A stretch of DNA of 64,000 nt, taken from the NCBI GenBank assembly GCA_963703175.1, contig OY969794.1, positions 2,666,001-2,730,000 on the forward strand, written 5' to 3'. Below the pieces are notes generated by a model that saw only the letters and a program-made list of their open reading frames with translations, searched no databases and was not told the origin of the DNA. Of this stretch, positions 51,900-61,051 are shown piece by piece (position 1 is the first letter of the stretch; each line of letters begins with the position of its first letter). Source of the DNA: VRUE01 sp963703175 (GTDB lineage: Bacteria > Actinomycetota > Thermoleophilia > Solirubrobacterales > 70-9). A program made the translations under genes and the position numbers.

Positions 51900-54335
51900 A
51901 TGACGCTCCGCAAGTCCGATCTATATGGCTCTCTGTGGAAGAGCTGCGATGAGCTTCGCGGCGGGATGGACGCGTCCCAGTACAAGGACTACATCCTCAC
52001 TCTGCTGTTCGTCAAGTACGTCTCCGACAAGCGGGAGGCCGACCCCGACAGCCTCATCGATGTCCCACGAGGCGGCTCGTTCAAAGACATGCTCGATCTC
52101 AAGGGCAGTAAGGAGATCGGCGACGAGATCAACAAGATCATCGCCAAGCTCGCCAAGGCCAATGGCTTGCAGAAGGTCATCGACCAGGCCGACTTCAACG
52201 ACCCAGAGAAGCTCGGCCAAGGCAAGGAGATGCAGGACCGGCTCTCGAAGCTCGTGGCGATCTTTGGCGACCTCGACTTCCGGGGCAGCAGGGCCGAGGG
52301 CGACGATCTCCTCGGGGATGCCTACGAGTACCTGATGCGCCACTTCGCAACTGAGTCCGGCAAGAGCAAGGGTCAGTTCTACACGCCCGCCGAGGTCTCT
52401 CGAATCCTCGCCAAGGTAGTGGGAATCGGCTCCGGCACCCGCCAGGATCGGACCGTCTACGACCCCACCTGCGGTTCCGGGTCGCTCCTCATCAAGGCGG
52501 CGGCAGAGGCGCCCCGAGGTCTGTCGATCTATGGCCAGGAGAAGGACAACGCCACCTGGGCGCTCGCCAAGATGAACATGATCCTCCACGATTACGCCGG
52601 GGACGCCGAGATCGAAAAGGGCGACACGATCACGAGCCCGCAGTTCACCAAAGCCGCTCAGCTCGAGACCTTCGATTTCGTCGTGATGAATCCCCCCTTC
52701 TCGGAAAAGTCGTGGAGCAACGGACTGGAGAACGAGTACGGTCGTTTCGAGTTCGGCATGCCGCCGGCCAAGAACGGCGACTACGCCTTCCTGCTGCACG
52801 CACTCAAGTCGTTGAAGAGCAAAGGCAAGGCAGCCGTGATCCTGCCTCATGGCGTGCTGTTTCGCGGTCACGCCGAGGCGACGATCCGCAAAGAGCTCCT
52901 CCGGCGCGGCTACATCAAGGGTGTGATCGGCTTGCCGCCGAATCTCTTCTACGGCACCGGCATCCCGGCCTGCATCGTGGTTCTCGACAAGGAGAACGCC
53001 CAGGCCCGCACCGGCATCTTCATGGTCGACGCCTCCAAGGGCTTCGTGAAGGACGGCGCCAAGAACCGGCTTCGCAGTCAGGACATTCACAAGATCGTCG
53101 ACGTCTTCACCAAGCAGACAGAGGTCGAGCGCTACTCGCGGATGGTCCCGCTCGGCGAGATCGCCGACCCCCAGAATGACTTCAACCTCAACATCCCTCG
53201 TTACATCGACTCTTCCGAACCCGAGGACATCCAGGACCTCGACGCCCATCTGCATGGCGGCATTCCCGAGCGCGACGTCGACGCCCTGAGCGAGTACTGG
53301 GATGCGTTCCCGCGCCTGCGCTCACAGCTTTTCAAGCCCAACCGACCAGGTTACGGTGATCTTGCCATCGAAGTGACCGACGTGCAGCAGACCATTCTCG
53401 ACTCGCCGGAGTTCCAGCGGTTTGTAGACGAAGTCCGCACCCTCACCGACGAGTGGTTCGCCGCTCACCGCAAGGGTTTGGCCGCGATCGGCGAGAAGAC
53501 GAAACCCGGTGACCTCATCGGCGAGATCGGCGACGATCTGCTGGCCCGGTTCAAGCCGGTGGCGCTGCTCGACGAGTACGACGTCTACGAGCAGCTGATG
53601 GTCTATTGGCACAGCGTCATGCACGACGACGTCTTCCTCCTCATGCACGACGGTTGGGTCGACGCGGCAAAGCCACGCCTCGCGATCGAGGACAAGGACC
53701 GCAAGCTCTCCGAGGATCCCGATCTTGCGATCGGCAGTGGCAAGAAAGCAACCAAGTACAAGATGGACCTCGTCCCGCCGGACCTTATCGTCGCACGCTA
53801 CTTCGCCGACGAACAGGCACAAGTCGACGACCTCACCGCCAGGGCAGAGGCTGCCGCGCAGGCGGTCGAGGAGTACGTCGAGGAGCACAGTGGAGACGAA
53901 GCCCCGTTCGCCGATGCCGGGGACGACAAGGGGAAGCTCACGCAAAAGGCTGCCAAGGACACTCTGAAGGAGATGGAAGCAGTCGAGGACGAAGAGGGAG
54001 CCGAGTGCCTTCGGAGGGCTTTGGACCTTCTAAAGGCTGAGGCAGCCGCCAAAAAGGCGGCCAAGGAAGCTGAGGTTTCGCTTCACAAAAAGACGCTCAA
54101 TCAGTACGGAGACCTCACCAAAGCCGACATCAAGGCGCTGGTGCTCGATGACAAGTGGGCAGCGACCATTCGCGACCGGATTGCCGACGAGGCCAACTCG
54201 CTCACACTCGAGCTGGTCGCCAGAATCCAGCAGCTGGGAGAGAGATACGCAGAGACCGTGAGTGATCTCGATGATCAGATCAGGCGCCTGGATGCGGCAG
54301 TTGAGCAGCACCTACTGGAGATGGGTCTATCGTGA
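51900..54335 (+). CDS. hsdM: type I restriction-modification DNA methyltransferase HsdM
   Basis: ATG 51900 lies 20 bases after the AbiEii stop. The N-terminal helical domain (LWKSCDELRGGMDASQYKDY) precedes the adenine N6-methyltransferase core. DPTCGSG (from residue 188) is the AdoMet motif I, and NPPF (N264) the catalytic motif IV. The enzyme methylates adenine within the target set by HsdS. At 811 residues it is much longer than the usual ~500. The extra C-terminal ~330 residues include Lys/Glu/Ala-rich coiled coil (AEAAAKKAAKEAEVSLHKK) and a second structured part. It overlaps hsdS by four bases (GTGA). Confidence 0.95.
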   Translation: MTLRKSDLYGSLWKSCDELRGGMDASQYKDYILTLLFVKYVSDKREADPDSLIDVPRGGSFKDMLDLKGSKEIGDEINKIIAKLAKANGLQKVIDQADFNDPEKLGQGKEMQDRLSKLVAIFGDLDFRGSRAEGDDLLGDAYEYLMRHFATESGKSKGQFYTPAEVSRILAKVVGIGSGTRQDRTVYDPTCGSGSLLIKAAAEAPRGLSIYGQEKDNATWALAKMNMILHDYAGDAEIEKGDTITSPQFTKAAQLETFDFVVMNPPFSEKSWSNGLENEYGRFEFGMPPAKNGDYAFLLHALKSLKSKGKAAVILPHGVLFRGHAEATIRKELLRRGYIKGVIGLPPNLFYGTGIPACIVVLDKENAQARTGIFMVDASKGFVKDGAKNRLRSQDIHKIVDVFTKQTEVERYSRMVPLGEIADPQNDFNLNIPRYIDSSEPEDIQDLDAHLHGGIPERDVDALSEYWDAFPRLRSQLFKPNRPGYGDLAIEVTDVQQTILDSPEFQRFVDEVRTLTDEWFAAHRKGLAAIGEKTKPGDLIGEIGDDLLARFKPVALLDEYDVYEQLMVYWHSVMHDDVFLLMHDGWVDAAKPRLAIEDKDRKLSEDPDLAIGSGKKATKYKMDLVPPDLIVARYFADEQAQVDDLTARAEAAAQAVEEYVEEHSGDEAPFADAGDDKGKLTQKAAKDTLKEMEAVEDEEGAECLRRALDLLKAEAAAKKAAKEAEVSLHKKTLNQYGDLTKADIKALVLDDKWAATIRDRIADEANSLTLELVARIQQLGERYAETVSDLDDQIRRLDAAVEQHLLEMGLS

Positions 54336-55567
54336 CGCCCACATCACGGACTGTCCCACTTACTTCGGCCACCACCTGGCTTTCGGGTGGCACGCCAGAC
54401 CGGACGAATGATTTGTACTGGGGCGGAGCAATTCCATGGATCAGCGCCGCGACCCTGAAGCGATCGCGTATTGGCGATTCTGACCAATATCTCTCCGACG
54501 CAGGAGTTCGTGGTGGAAGCAAGATGGCGCCGGCAGGGGCAATCCTCGTTCTCGTGCGTGGCATGGCTCTCCATCGGGAGACTCGCATCGGAATGGCAAC
54601 GAAGCCGGTGAGTTTCAATCAGGACATCAAGGCACTCATCCCAAGGTCAGGTCTCCTACCCGACTTCCTGCTCTATTCACTACAGGCGCGAAGCACGCAG
54701 ATCCTTGATCTGGTGTCCTCCGCTGGGAGTGGTACGGGTGTTCTCGATACCCAGCTCCTGCAGCGCCTACAGATATGGATTCCCGATGAACAGGTCCAGC
54801 GGCGCATCGTTTCAGCGATTGACGCGGCGGATGGTTATGTGGTGACGCTGGAGCAATTGATCGCCAAGAAGCAGGCGGTTATGCGGGGGATGATGCAGCA
54901 GCTCCTGACCGGCGAGACTCGCTTGCCCAGCTTCAATGATCTGTGGCAAGAGGTGCCGCTTCGAGATGCAGGGTCCACTTACGGCGGACTGGCGGGCAAG
55001 ACGAAAGACGACTTTGGGACGGGCGCCGCGTCGTTCGTGACGTTCATGGAGGTAATGGCGGGCCCTCGACTCCTTGGTCAGCGACTTGAACGAGTCAAGA
55101 TTCGTCCGCATGAGCGGCAGAATCAGGTCTGGCGAGGCAACGTGCTCTTCAACGGATCATCTGAGACGCCAGAAGAGGTGGCCCTGGCGGCGGTCATCGA
55201 CTACGAGCCGGTCGCACCCACCTTCCTGAACAGCTTCTGCTTTGGCTACCGACTGAGGCGAAACGATCTAGTCGACCCTGCTTACCTTGCGTACTTTTTC
55301 CGGTCAGGCGTTGGTCGCGTGTTGGTGGCATCTCTCGCACAGGGTGCGACGCGATACAACATTGCCAAGACAAAGCTTCTTGAACTCAGCCCTGCGCTTC
55401 CTCCGGTTGACGAGCAGCGTGCCATCGTTGCGAGGCTCCGGGACTGTGAAGACGAGATCAAGGCCATAACGCGACGTCTTTCTAAGGCCCGCAAGGTCAA
55501 GCAGGGCATGATGCAGGAGCTGCTCACGGGCCGTACCCGTCTGCCTGTCCATGGGGCCGCGGCGTGA
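54332..55567 (+). CDS. hsdS: type I restriction-modification specificity subunit HsdS
   Basis: GTG 54332 starts a 411-residue protein with two target-recognition domains. The first runs to about residue 155, and the second covers about 210-340. Each is followed by a conserved helical spacer: KKQAVMRGMMQQLLTGETRL and KARKVKQGMMQELLTGRTRL, near-repeats as expected for HsdS symmetry. The two recognition domains differ, so the site is probably bipartite and asymmetric. It overlaps both neighbours by four bases. The sequence specificity cannot be predicted by eye. Confidence 0.93.
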   Translation: MTPTSRTVPLTSATTWLSGGTPDRTNDLYWGGAIPWISAATLKRSRIGDSDQYLSDAGVRGGSKMAPAGAILVLVRGMALHRETRIGMATKPVSFNQDIKALIPRSGLLPDFLLYSLQARSTQILDLVSSAGSGTGVLDTQLLQRLQIWIPDEQVQRRIVSAIDAADGYVVTLEQLIAKKQAVMRGMMQQLLTGETRLPSFNDLWQEVPLRDAGSTYGGLAGKTKDDFGTGAASFVTFMEVMAGPRLLGQRLERVKIRPHERQNQVWRGNVLFNGSSETPEEVALAAVIDYEPVAPTFLNSFCFGYRLRRNDLVDPAYLAYFFRSGVGRVLVASLAQGATRYNIAKTKLLELSPALPPVDEQRAIVARLRDCEDEIKAITRRLSKARKVKQGMMQELLTGRTRLPVHGAAA

Positions 55568-58500
55568 GCAACGTCGGACAGGTTGAGCGAAGGACTCAGG
55601 ATCGCGTGGTGGCGCTGTTCCGCGACACGCTCGGCTATGAATATCTCGGTAACTGGCAGGACCGGGAGGGCAACTCCAACGTCGAGCGTCAGCTTCTCGA
55701 GTTGAACCTCGAAAAACGGGGCTATGGGCCGGTTCACATCGGCAAGGCGATCGATCGGCTTCAGAGCGAGGCGTCGCTCGGTGGGGGTCGGGATCTGTAT
55801 GAGGCCAATAGGGACGTCTACGGCCTCTTGCGTTACGGAGTCGGGGTGAAGCCGGAAGCGGGTCGTTTGACCGACACGGTCAAGCTGATCGATTGGGAGA
55901 ATCCCGAGGCGAACCACTTCGCTGTTGCCGAGGAGGTCAGGGTGATCGGCCAGAACACGAAGCGGCCCGATCTGGTGCTCTATGTCAATGGGATCGCGCT
56001 TGGGACGCTCGAGCTGAAGCGCTCAAAGGTCCAAGTGTCGGAGGGGATCCGGCAGACGATCGGCAACCAGAGGCCGGAGTTCATTCCGGCCTTCTTCACG
56101 ACCGTCCAGCTCACCATGGCCGGCAACGACGTCGAGGGTCTGCGCTACGCGCCTATCGACACGTCGGCGAAGTATTGGTTGACCTGGAAGGAGGAGAGCG
56201 AGATCGAAGAGCCGCTGGACCGGGCACTGACGCAGCTGTGCTCCAAGCAGAGGCTGCTGGAGATCGTCCACGACTTCATGGTGTTCGACGACGGCCAGAA
56301 GAAGATGTGCCGCCACAACCAGTACTTCGGGGTCAAGGCCGCGCAGGCCCGCGTCGCCAAGCGTGAGGGCGGCATCGTCTGGCACACCCAGGGATCGGGG
56401 AAGTCTTTGACGATGGTCTGGCTGGCCAAGTGGATCCGGGAACACCAGAAGGACGCTCGGGTCCTCTTGATCACAGACCGAACAGACCTGGACGAACAGA
56501 TCGAGGGGGTGTTCAACGGGGTCGGCGAGGAGATCTATCGCACCACCAGCGGGGTGGATCTGATTGCCAACCTGAACCAGAGCGAGCCGTGGCTGATCTG
56601 CTCCCTGATCCACAAGTTCGGCGGGTCGGAGGACGAAGAGAGCCGTGACGAGGGGGAGGCCGAATTCATCGCCGAGCTGCACGCCAAGGTCCCTGCTGAT
56701 TTCAGAGCCAAGGGCAACCTGTTTGTCTTCGTCGACGAGGCTCACCGCACCCAATCGGGAAAGATGCACGCGGCGATGAAACGGTTGCTGCCGGAGGCGA
56801 TGTTCATCGGCTTCACCGGCACGCCGCTGCTGAAGCGGGACAAGGAAACGAGCATCGAGGCGTTCGGCTCATTCATCCACACCTACAAGTTCGACGAGGC
56901 CGTCGACGACCGCGTTGTGGTCGACCTGCGCTACGAGGCGCGGGCAATCGACCAGGACCTCACCTCGCCGGCGAAGATCGACGCCTGGTTCGACGCAAAA
57001 ACCAAAGGCATGACCGACCTGTCGAGGGCCGAGCTGAAGAAGCGCTGGGGAACGATCCAGAAGGTGGTCAGCTCCGAGCCCCGCGCTCGCCAGATAGTCG
57101 CCGACGTCCTCCTCGACATGGAGAGCAAGCCGCGGTTGATGAACGGCAGGGGCAACGCGATTCTCGTCGGGTCGAGCATCTACCAGGCGTGCAAGTTCTA
57201 CGAGCTGTTCTGCCAGGCGGGCTTCAAGGGCAACTGCGCGATCGTCACCTCGTATGACCCCCAGGTTGGGGACATCGCGAAGGAGGACTCGGGGGAGGGC
57301 GCGACCGAGCGGCTGCGCCAGTACGAGATCTACCGGCAGATGCTGGCCGACCACTTCGACGAGCCTGCCGATGCCGCGATGAGCAAGGTCGAGCTCTACG
57401 AGAAGCAGGTCAAGGAACAGTTCGTCGATGACCCCAGCCAGATGCGGCTGTTGATCGTCGTCGACAAGCTGCTCACCGGCTTCGACGCACCGAGCGCCAC
57501 GTATCTCTACATCGACAAGAAGATGCAGGACCACGGCCTTTTCCAGGCCATCTGCCGCGTCAACCGGCTCGATGGAGACGACAAGGACTACGGCTACATA
57601 GTCGACTACCGCGACCTTTTCAACTCCCTCGAATCGGCGATCGTCGACTACACCGGGGGAGCGCTCGACGGCTATGAGAAAGAGGACGTCGAGGCACTGC
57701 TTTCCGATCGGATCGAGAAGGCCCGCGAGGACCTGGACGAGGCACTAGAGCGGATCCATGCCCTCTGCGAGCCGGTCGAGCCGCCGAAGAACACACTCCA
57801 GTACCAGCATTACTTCTGTGCCATCGAGCAGGGGAGCGCCGAGCAGCTCAAGGCGAGCGAGCCCAGGCGGGTCGAGCTTTACAAGGCCGTCGCCGGCCTG
57901 ACTCGCGCCTATGCGAACCTCGCCAACGAGATGGGGCCGGCCGGATATTCAGCCAGCGAGACCGCGACGATTAAGTCGGAGGTCGACCACTTCGCAAACG
58001 TTCGCGCGGAGGTGAAGCTCGGCGCTGGCGAAGACATTGATTTCAAGCAGTACGAGGCGGGCATGCGAAGCCTGCTCAACACCTACATCAGCGCCGATCC
58101 GTCGGAGGTGATCTCCGACCTCGGCGACGAAGGTCTAATCGAGCTGATCGTGAAGCTCGGCTCCGGTGCGATCGAGAAGCTGCCGGAGGGCATCAAGAGC
58201 GCACCTGAGGCGGTGGCCGAGACGATTGCCAACAATATTCGCAAGGTGATCGTCGACGAGCGGCCGCTGAACCCGAAGTACTACGACCGGATGTCCGAGC
58301 TGCTCGACGCTGTTCTCGAGGAGCGGCGGCAGGGCACTCTCGACTACCAGGCCTACCTGGCGAAGCTGGTGGACCAAGCCGGGAAACTCGGCAGGGGGGA
58401 GTCGGAGACCGAGTATCCGGCGTGGGCGGACAATGGGGCCCGCCGAGCCCTGATTGATTTCTTTGGCCCCGGGGACGGCCTCGCTGCCGGGGTTGACGAA

Positions 58501-58650
58501 GCGGTGCTCAACTCCAAGCCCGATTCATGGCTCGGCAATCCGCTCAAGGAGCGCAAGGTCAAGCTCGCGGTCAAAGCCGCCCTGCCCCCCGACTTCGATC
58601 GCCTGGACGACCTTTTCGAGCTGGTCAAGGCCCGCGATGAGTACCGCTAG
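55564..58650 (+). CDS. hsdR: type I restriction endonuclease subunit HsdR
   Basis: GTG 55564 gives 1028 residues. The N-terminal nuclease has RPDLVLYVNG followed by LELKRS (the PD-(D/E)xK D and ExK). The translocase has Walker A GSGKS (K280), LLITDRTDLDEQ, DEAH (from D391) and FTGTPL, then LLIVVDKLLTGFDAP and QAICRVNR in the second RecA domain. The C-terminal helical region binds the methylase. All motifs are intact. It overlaps a metallopeptidase gene by 14 bases, so the operon has four genes. Confidence 0.95.
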   Translation: MSNVGQVERRTQDRVVALFRDTLGYEYLGNWQDREGNSNVERQLLELNLEKRGYGPVHIGKAIDRLQSEASLGGGRDLYEANRDVYGLLRYGVGVKPEAGRLTDTVKLIDWENPEANHFAVAEEVRVIGQNTKRPDLVLYVNGIALGTLELKRSKVQVSEGIRQTIGNQRPEFIPAFFTTVQLTMAGNDVEGLRYAPIDTSAKYWLTWKEESEIEEPLDRALTQLCSKQRLLEIVHDFMVFDDGQKKMCRHNQYFGVKAAQARVAKREGGIVWHTQGSGKSLTMVWLAKWIREHQKDARVLLITDRTDLDEQIEGVFNGVGEEIYRTTSGVDLIANLNQSEPWLICSLIHKFGGSEDEESRDEGEAEFIAELHAKVPADFRAKGNLFVFVDEAHRTQSGKMHAAMKRLLPEAMFIGFTGTPLLKRDKETSIEAFGSFIHTYKFDEAVDDRVVVDLRYEARAIDQDLTSPAKIDAWFDAKTKGMTDLSRAELKKRWGTIQKVVSSEPRARQIVADVLLDMESKPRLMNGRGNAILVGSSIYQACKFYELFCQAGFKGNCAIVTSYDPQVGDIAKEDSGEGATERLRQYEIYRQMLADHFDEPADAAMSKVELYEKQVKEQFVDDPSQMRLLIVVDKLLTGFDAPSATYLYIDKKMQDHGLFQAICRVNRLDGDDKDYGYIVDYRDLFNSLESAIVDYTGGALDGYEKEDVEALLSDRIEKAREDLDEALERIHALCEPVEPPKNTLQYQHYFCAIEQGSAEQLKASEPRRVELYKAVAGLTRAYANLANEMGPAGYSASETATIKSEVDHFANVRAEVKLGAGEDIDFKQYEAGMRSLLNTYISADPSEVISDLGDEGLIELIVKLGSGAIEKLPEGIKSAPEAVAETIANNIRKVIVDERPLNPKYYDRMSELLDAVLEERRQGTLDYQAYLAKLVDQAGKLGRGESETEYPAWADNGARRALIDFFGPGDGLAAGVDEAVLNSKPDSWLGNPLKERKVKLAVKAALPPDFDRLDDLFELVKARDEYR

Positions 58651-59362
58651 CGCCTACCTGACCGTCGCGGGCATCAATGTCGACGTCATCTACAAGGACA
58701 TCAAAAACCTTCACATAGGTGTTTACCCGCCGGTCGGCCGGGTGCGGGTGGCAGCGCCGCGGCGTCTCGACGATGACCAGGTCCGCCTGGCGCTCGTCAA
58801 GCGCCTGCCCTGGATCAGAGCACAGCGGGAACAGCTGCAGCGGGCCGAGCGCCAGTCGGAGCGGGAGATGGTCGCGGGCGAGTCGCACTACGTCTGGGGG
58901 AGCCGCTACCGGCTGAAGCTGGTGGAGCGAGGCGGCCGCCCGCACGTCGAGCTCGACGGGGACCGGCTGGTTCTGTACGTGCCCGATGGCACGTCAATCG
59001 AGGGGCGCCGCGAGTTGCTCGACCGCTGGTACCGCGCGCGCCTCCGCGAAGCGGTCGCGAACACCGTTGCCGAGTGGGAACCAAGGATCGGCGTGCAGGT
59101 TTCGCGCTGGACGATCCGCCGCATGAAGACCAAGTGGGGTTCCTGCAACCGCGAGACGGGGCACATCTCGTTCAATCTGGAGCTGGCCAAGAAGGATCCG
59201 GAGAGCCTCGAGTACATCGCAGTCCACGAGATGACTCACCTGTTGGAGCGGGGTCACGGCAGGCGCTTCATTGGGCTGATGGACGGCTTCATGCCCGATT
59301 GGCGGGCACGACGAGATCGGCTGAACGGCTCACCGCTCGTCAGCGAGGAGTGGAAGACTTAG
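58637..59362 (+). CDS. YgjP-like (M48/DUF45) zinc metallopeptidase, 241 aa
   Basis: ATG 58637 lies inside the hsdR 3' end. WGSC (residues 167-170) and HEMTHLLERGH (H197, E198, H201, H207) are the signature of the YgjP/WSS1-type family. The first half contains paired beta-strands (HIGVYPPVGRVRVAAP) and a helical region. These peptidases frequently accompany type I restriction operons, where they may process subunits or clear DNA-protein adducts; this role is not settled. It appears intact and translationally coupled to hsdR. Confidence 0.85.
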   Translation: MSTASAYLTVAGINVDVIYKDIKNLHIGVYPPVGRVRVAAPRRLDDDQVRLALVKRLPWIRAQREQLQRAERQSEREMVAGESHYVWGSRYRLKLVERGGRPHVELDGDRLVLYVPDGTSIEGRRELLDRWYRARLREAVANTVAEWEPRIGVQVSRWTIRRMKTKWGSCNRETGHISFNLELAKKDPESLEYIAVHEMTHLLERGHGRRFIGLMDGFMPDWRARRDRLNGSPLVSEEWKT

Positions 59363-59414
59363 CTGCGCTGGGCACCGCGCGCGCCTGGGGCTGCCGATTG
59401 CGGTTGCCGGGCCA

Positions 59415-59630
59415 AGGAAAATGAAACCGCCACCTGGGATCTCGGGCACTCGTGCGCACGAGTGCCCGAATGGCTGCATATCGGCGCATATCCGCACGCA
59501 TTCCCGATCGCGGCCGTCTGCGGAGCCGCTTCGAAATTCCCTGCAATTGGCCATTATCTGCTGCCAGTTGGAGTCCGAGGATGGCCTAATTGCCATGCAG
59601 AAGGTCGAGGGTTCGAATCCCTTCAGCCGC
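59415..59630 (+). repeat. att-like repeat E: conserved arm plus tRNA-Gly(GCC) 3' half
   Basis: The core is 59590-59630. The arm resembles copy A more than C/D, with hairpin GGGCACTCGTGCGCACGAGT continued by GCCC, then GGCTGCATATCGGCGCATAT. It marks the right end of the restriction island and is followed by a terminator. Confidence 0.8.
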
Positions 59631-59640
59631 TTCGAAGGAA

Positions 59641-59660
59641 AGCCCCGCTCCGGCGGGGCT
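59641..59660 (+). terminator. stem-loop after tRNA-Gly copy E
   Basis: AGCCCCGC, loop TCCG, GCGGGGCT form a strong stem 10 bases past the tRNA end, with no clear T-run. The same stem with AAA/TTT ends follows copy F. Confidence 0.65.
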
Positions 59661-59824
59661 GTTCTGGGTCCTGATGAGAGACATGCGGTCGCTGTGACCT
59701 TCTGCCTCTCGATTCGACTTCAATATTGGTTGAGTATTTAGTATTCCTTCTCAATAAACCGCTAGCGTATCCCTCCGGCTGGGCACGGGCCCAACGGAAT
59801 GTTTGCAAAGCAAAGGAGGAATCC

Positions 59825-60202
59825 ATGTCTCAAGCAACCCATGCCTTCAGGCCAAGCCGAGGGCGAGTAGTGGCCATGCTGCTCGTCGCGGCAGCTTTGG
59901 TTCTGCTGTTCGGAACGCAAGGGTCGAGCGCCCGGGCGGAAATCGAGGCCACCTGCGAAGGCGGAGTGGTCTGCGTCTGGACGGGAACGTTCTATAGCGG
60001 AAATGAGTACAACGCAGGTTGTGGCGGGGGATCTAAATTTTTCCCTCCAATTGAATTGAAGTCTGCCAAAAACCATTGCTCAGTGAACGTCCGAATCGGC
60101 TGGGAAGAAGGTGGGACCACCAGCTGGAAGGCGTGTATGAGCCCCGGGGGGGAACGCCCCGAACCTGGACGCTTCAACGTAGTTGTACCCAATGGGTGTT
60201 AG
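59825..60202 (+). CDS. small exported protein, possible I36-type inhibitor-like fold, 125 aa
   Basis: ATG 59825 has AAAGGAGG just upstream. A signal peptide (VVAMLLVAAALVLLFGTQGSSARA) leads to a mature domain of about 80 residues with CEGGVVCVWTGTFYSGNEYN and four further Cys. The CVW...YSGNEYN pattern recalls the peptidase inhibitor I36/crystallin-like fold (CLYxxxNFxGxxY), at low confidence. It is the only gene between tRNA-Gly copies E and F, so it forms a single-gene unit. Confidence 0.7.
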   Translation: MSQATHAFRPSRGRVVAMLLVAAALVLLFGTQGSSARAEIEATCEGGVVCVWTGTFYSGNEYNAGCGGGSKFFPPIELKSAKNHCSVNVRIGWEEGGTTSWKACMSPGGERPEPGRFNVVVPNGC

Positions 60203-60251
60203 CGCATCTTGAAGCGAGCCTAGGCCCGTGATCGGGAGGTTCTGAAGTTCT

Positions 60252-60423
60252 GGCGTTTGGGCAGCGGGACGATCTCGCTGCCCAAACCGAGCCGAACCGC
60301 GCCCGAATCAGCCGAATCTCCCCAGCAACGCGTCGTCGACTTTTTGGCCCTAAAAATGCGCGCACGACTGCTAGGTGGATCGTTGCCATGCAGAAGGTCG
60401 TGGGTTCGAATCTCTTCAGCCGC
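60252..60423 (+). repeat. att-like repeat F: different arm plus tRNA-Gly(GCC) 3' half
   Basis: The core is 60383-60423, with one change (AATCTCTTC). The arm differs from A-E: a hairpin GTTTGGGCAGCG...CGCTGCCCAAAC, then GAGCCGAACCGCGCC, which is shared with copy G only. F and G therefore belong to a second subfamily of junction. Confidence 0.75.
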
Positions 60424-60430
60424 TCTAAGG

Positions 60431-60456
60431 AAAGCCCCGCTCTGGCGGGGCTTTCC
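60431..60456 (+). terminator. terminator-like stem after tRNA-Gly copy F
   Basis: AAAGCCCCGC and GCGGGGCTTT arms around a short loop make a classic tRNA-style terminator, 8 bases after the core. Confidence 0.8.
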
Positions 60457-60470
60457 GCTCTCCGAGCCGG

Positions 60471-60647
60471 AAGGCCGATCTCTATCAGCTCGTCGACCGC
60501 CTGCCAGATCAGGCGGTCGACGGTGCGGCGATCCTCTTCCGTGAGGTGACCGATGGCCGGATCGACCCCGAGCAGACTTGGTTCTGGACCCGCGAATGGC
60601 AGGAGCGGGAGCGCGAGACCGATGAAGACCTTGCCGCTGGTAGCTGA
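60471..60647 (+). pseudogene. 5'-truncated antitoxin-like fragment
   Basis: The frame (KADLYQLVDRLPDQAVDGAA, then RIDPEQTWFWTREWQERERE and TDEDLAAGS) has the Asp-Pro-xx-xx-Trp-Phe-Trp pattern common at the C-terminus of small antitoxins, ending at TGA. There is no start codon between it and the stop inside the tRNA terminator. Its 5' end was evidently lost when the junction formed. No toxin follows. Confidence 0.55.
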
Positions 60648-60652
60648 TCGGG

Positions 60653-60997
60653 CTAGGAGGAGGCCTGCTGGTGCCGACGAGCTTCGACGACGTTCTTGAT
60701 GAGCGCGCTGGCGGAGATCAAGCAGGCGGAGATGAAGGCGCAGAACATCGCCGACCACCAGATCGGCATGGGCTCGCTGTACTGGTAGTGGTCCGGATAG
60801 CCGAAGGGAATCGCGAAGGGAATCGCCAGGAGGGCCAAGAACGCGAAGCCGAGCTGTCCCGTTCCCCATCCGAGCAGCACGGAGGCAACCGCCCAGATCA
60901 CAATTGCCAACTCACCATCTCCGCTGTTGGCGTTGAGCAAGATGACGGCGGCGGCTGCGCCAGTCAAGTAGGCCACGATAGGAGCAATCCGGGTCAT
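60653..60997 (-). CDS. small multi-span membrane protein, 114 aa
   Basis: ATG 60997 (MTRIAPIVAYLTGAAAAVIL) starts a protein with about four hydrophobic stretches: IVAYLTGAAAAVILL, LAIVIWAVASVLL, GFAFLALLAIPFAIPF and MFCAFISACLISASALI. It ends in a basic tail (VEARRHQQASS). No family is recognised. It is the only intact gene between tRNA-Gly copies F and G and reads opposite to them. Confidence 0.6.
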   Translation of the reverse strand: MTRIAPIVAYLTGAAAAVILLNANSGDGELAIVIWAVASVLLGWGTGQLGFAFLALLAIPFAIPFGYPDHYQYSEPMPIWWSAMFCAFISACLISASALIKNVVEARRHQQASS

Positions 60998-61051
60998 ATG
61001 GACACAAGCACACCAGAACGGTTGGTTGGTTCCACGAGTCCCCCAGGTGGG

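Noticed and set aside
60174..60869. Minus-strand 231-codon frame across copy F
   Set aside because: It reads through a tRNA half, a terminator and the opposite strand of the antitoxin fragment. It shows no start signal or family motif.
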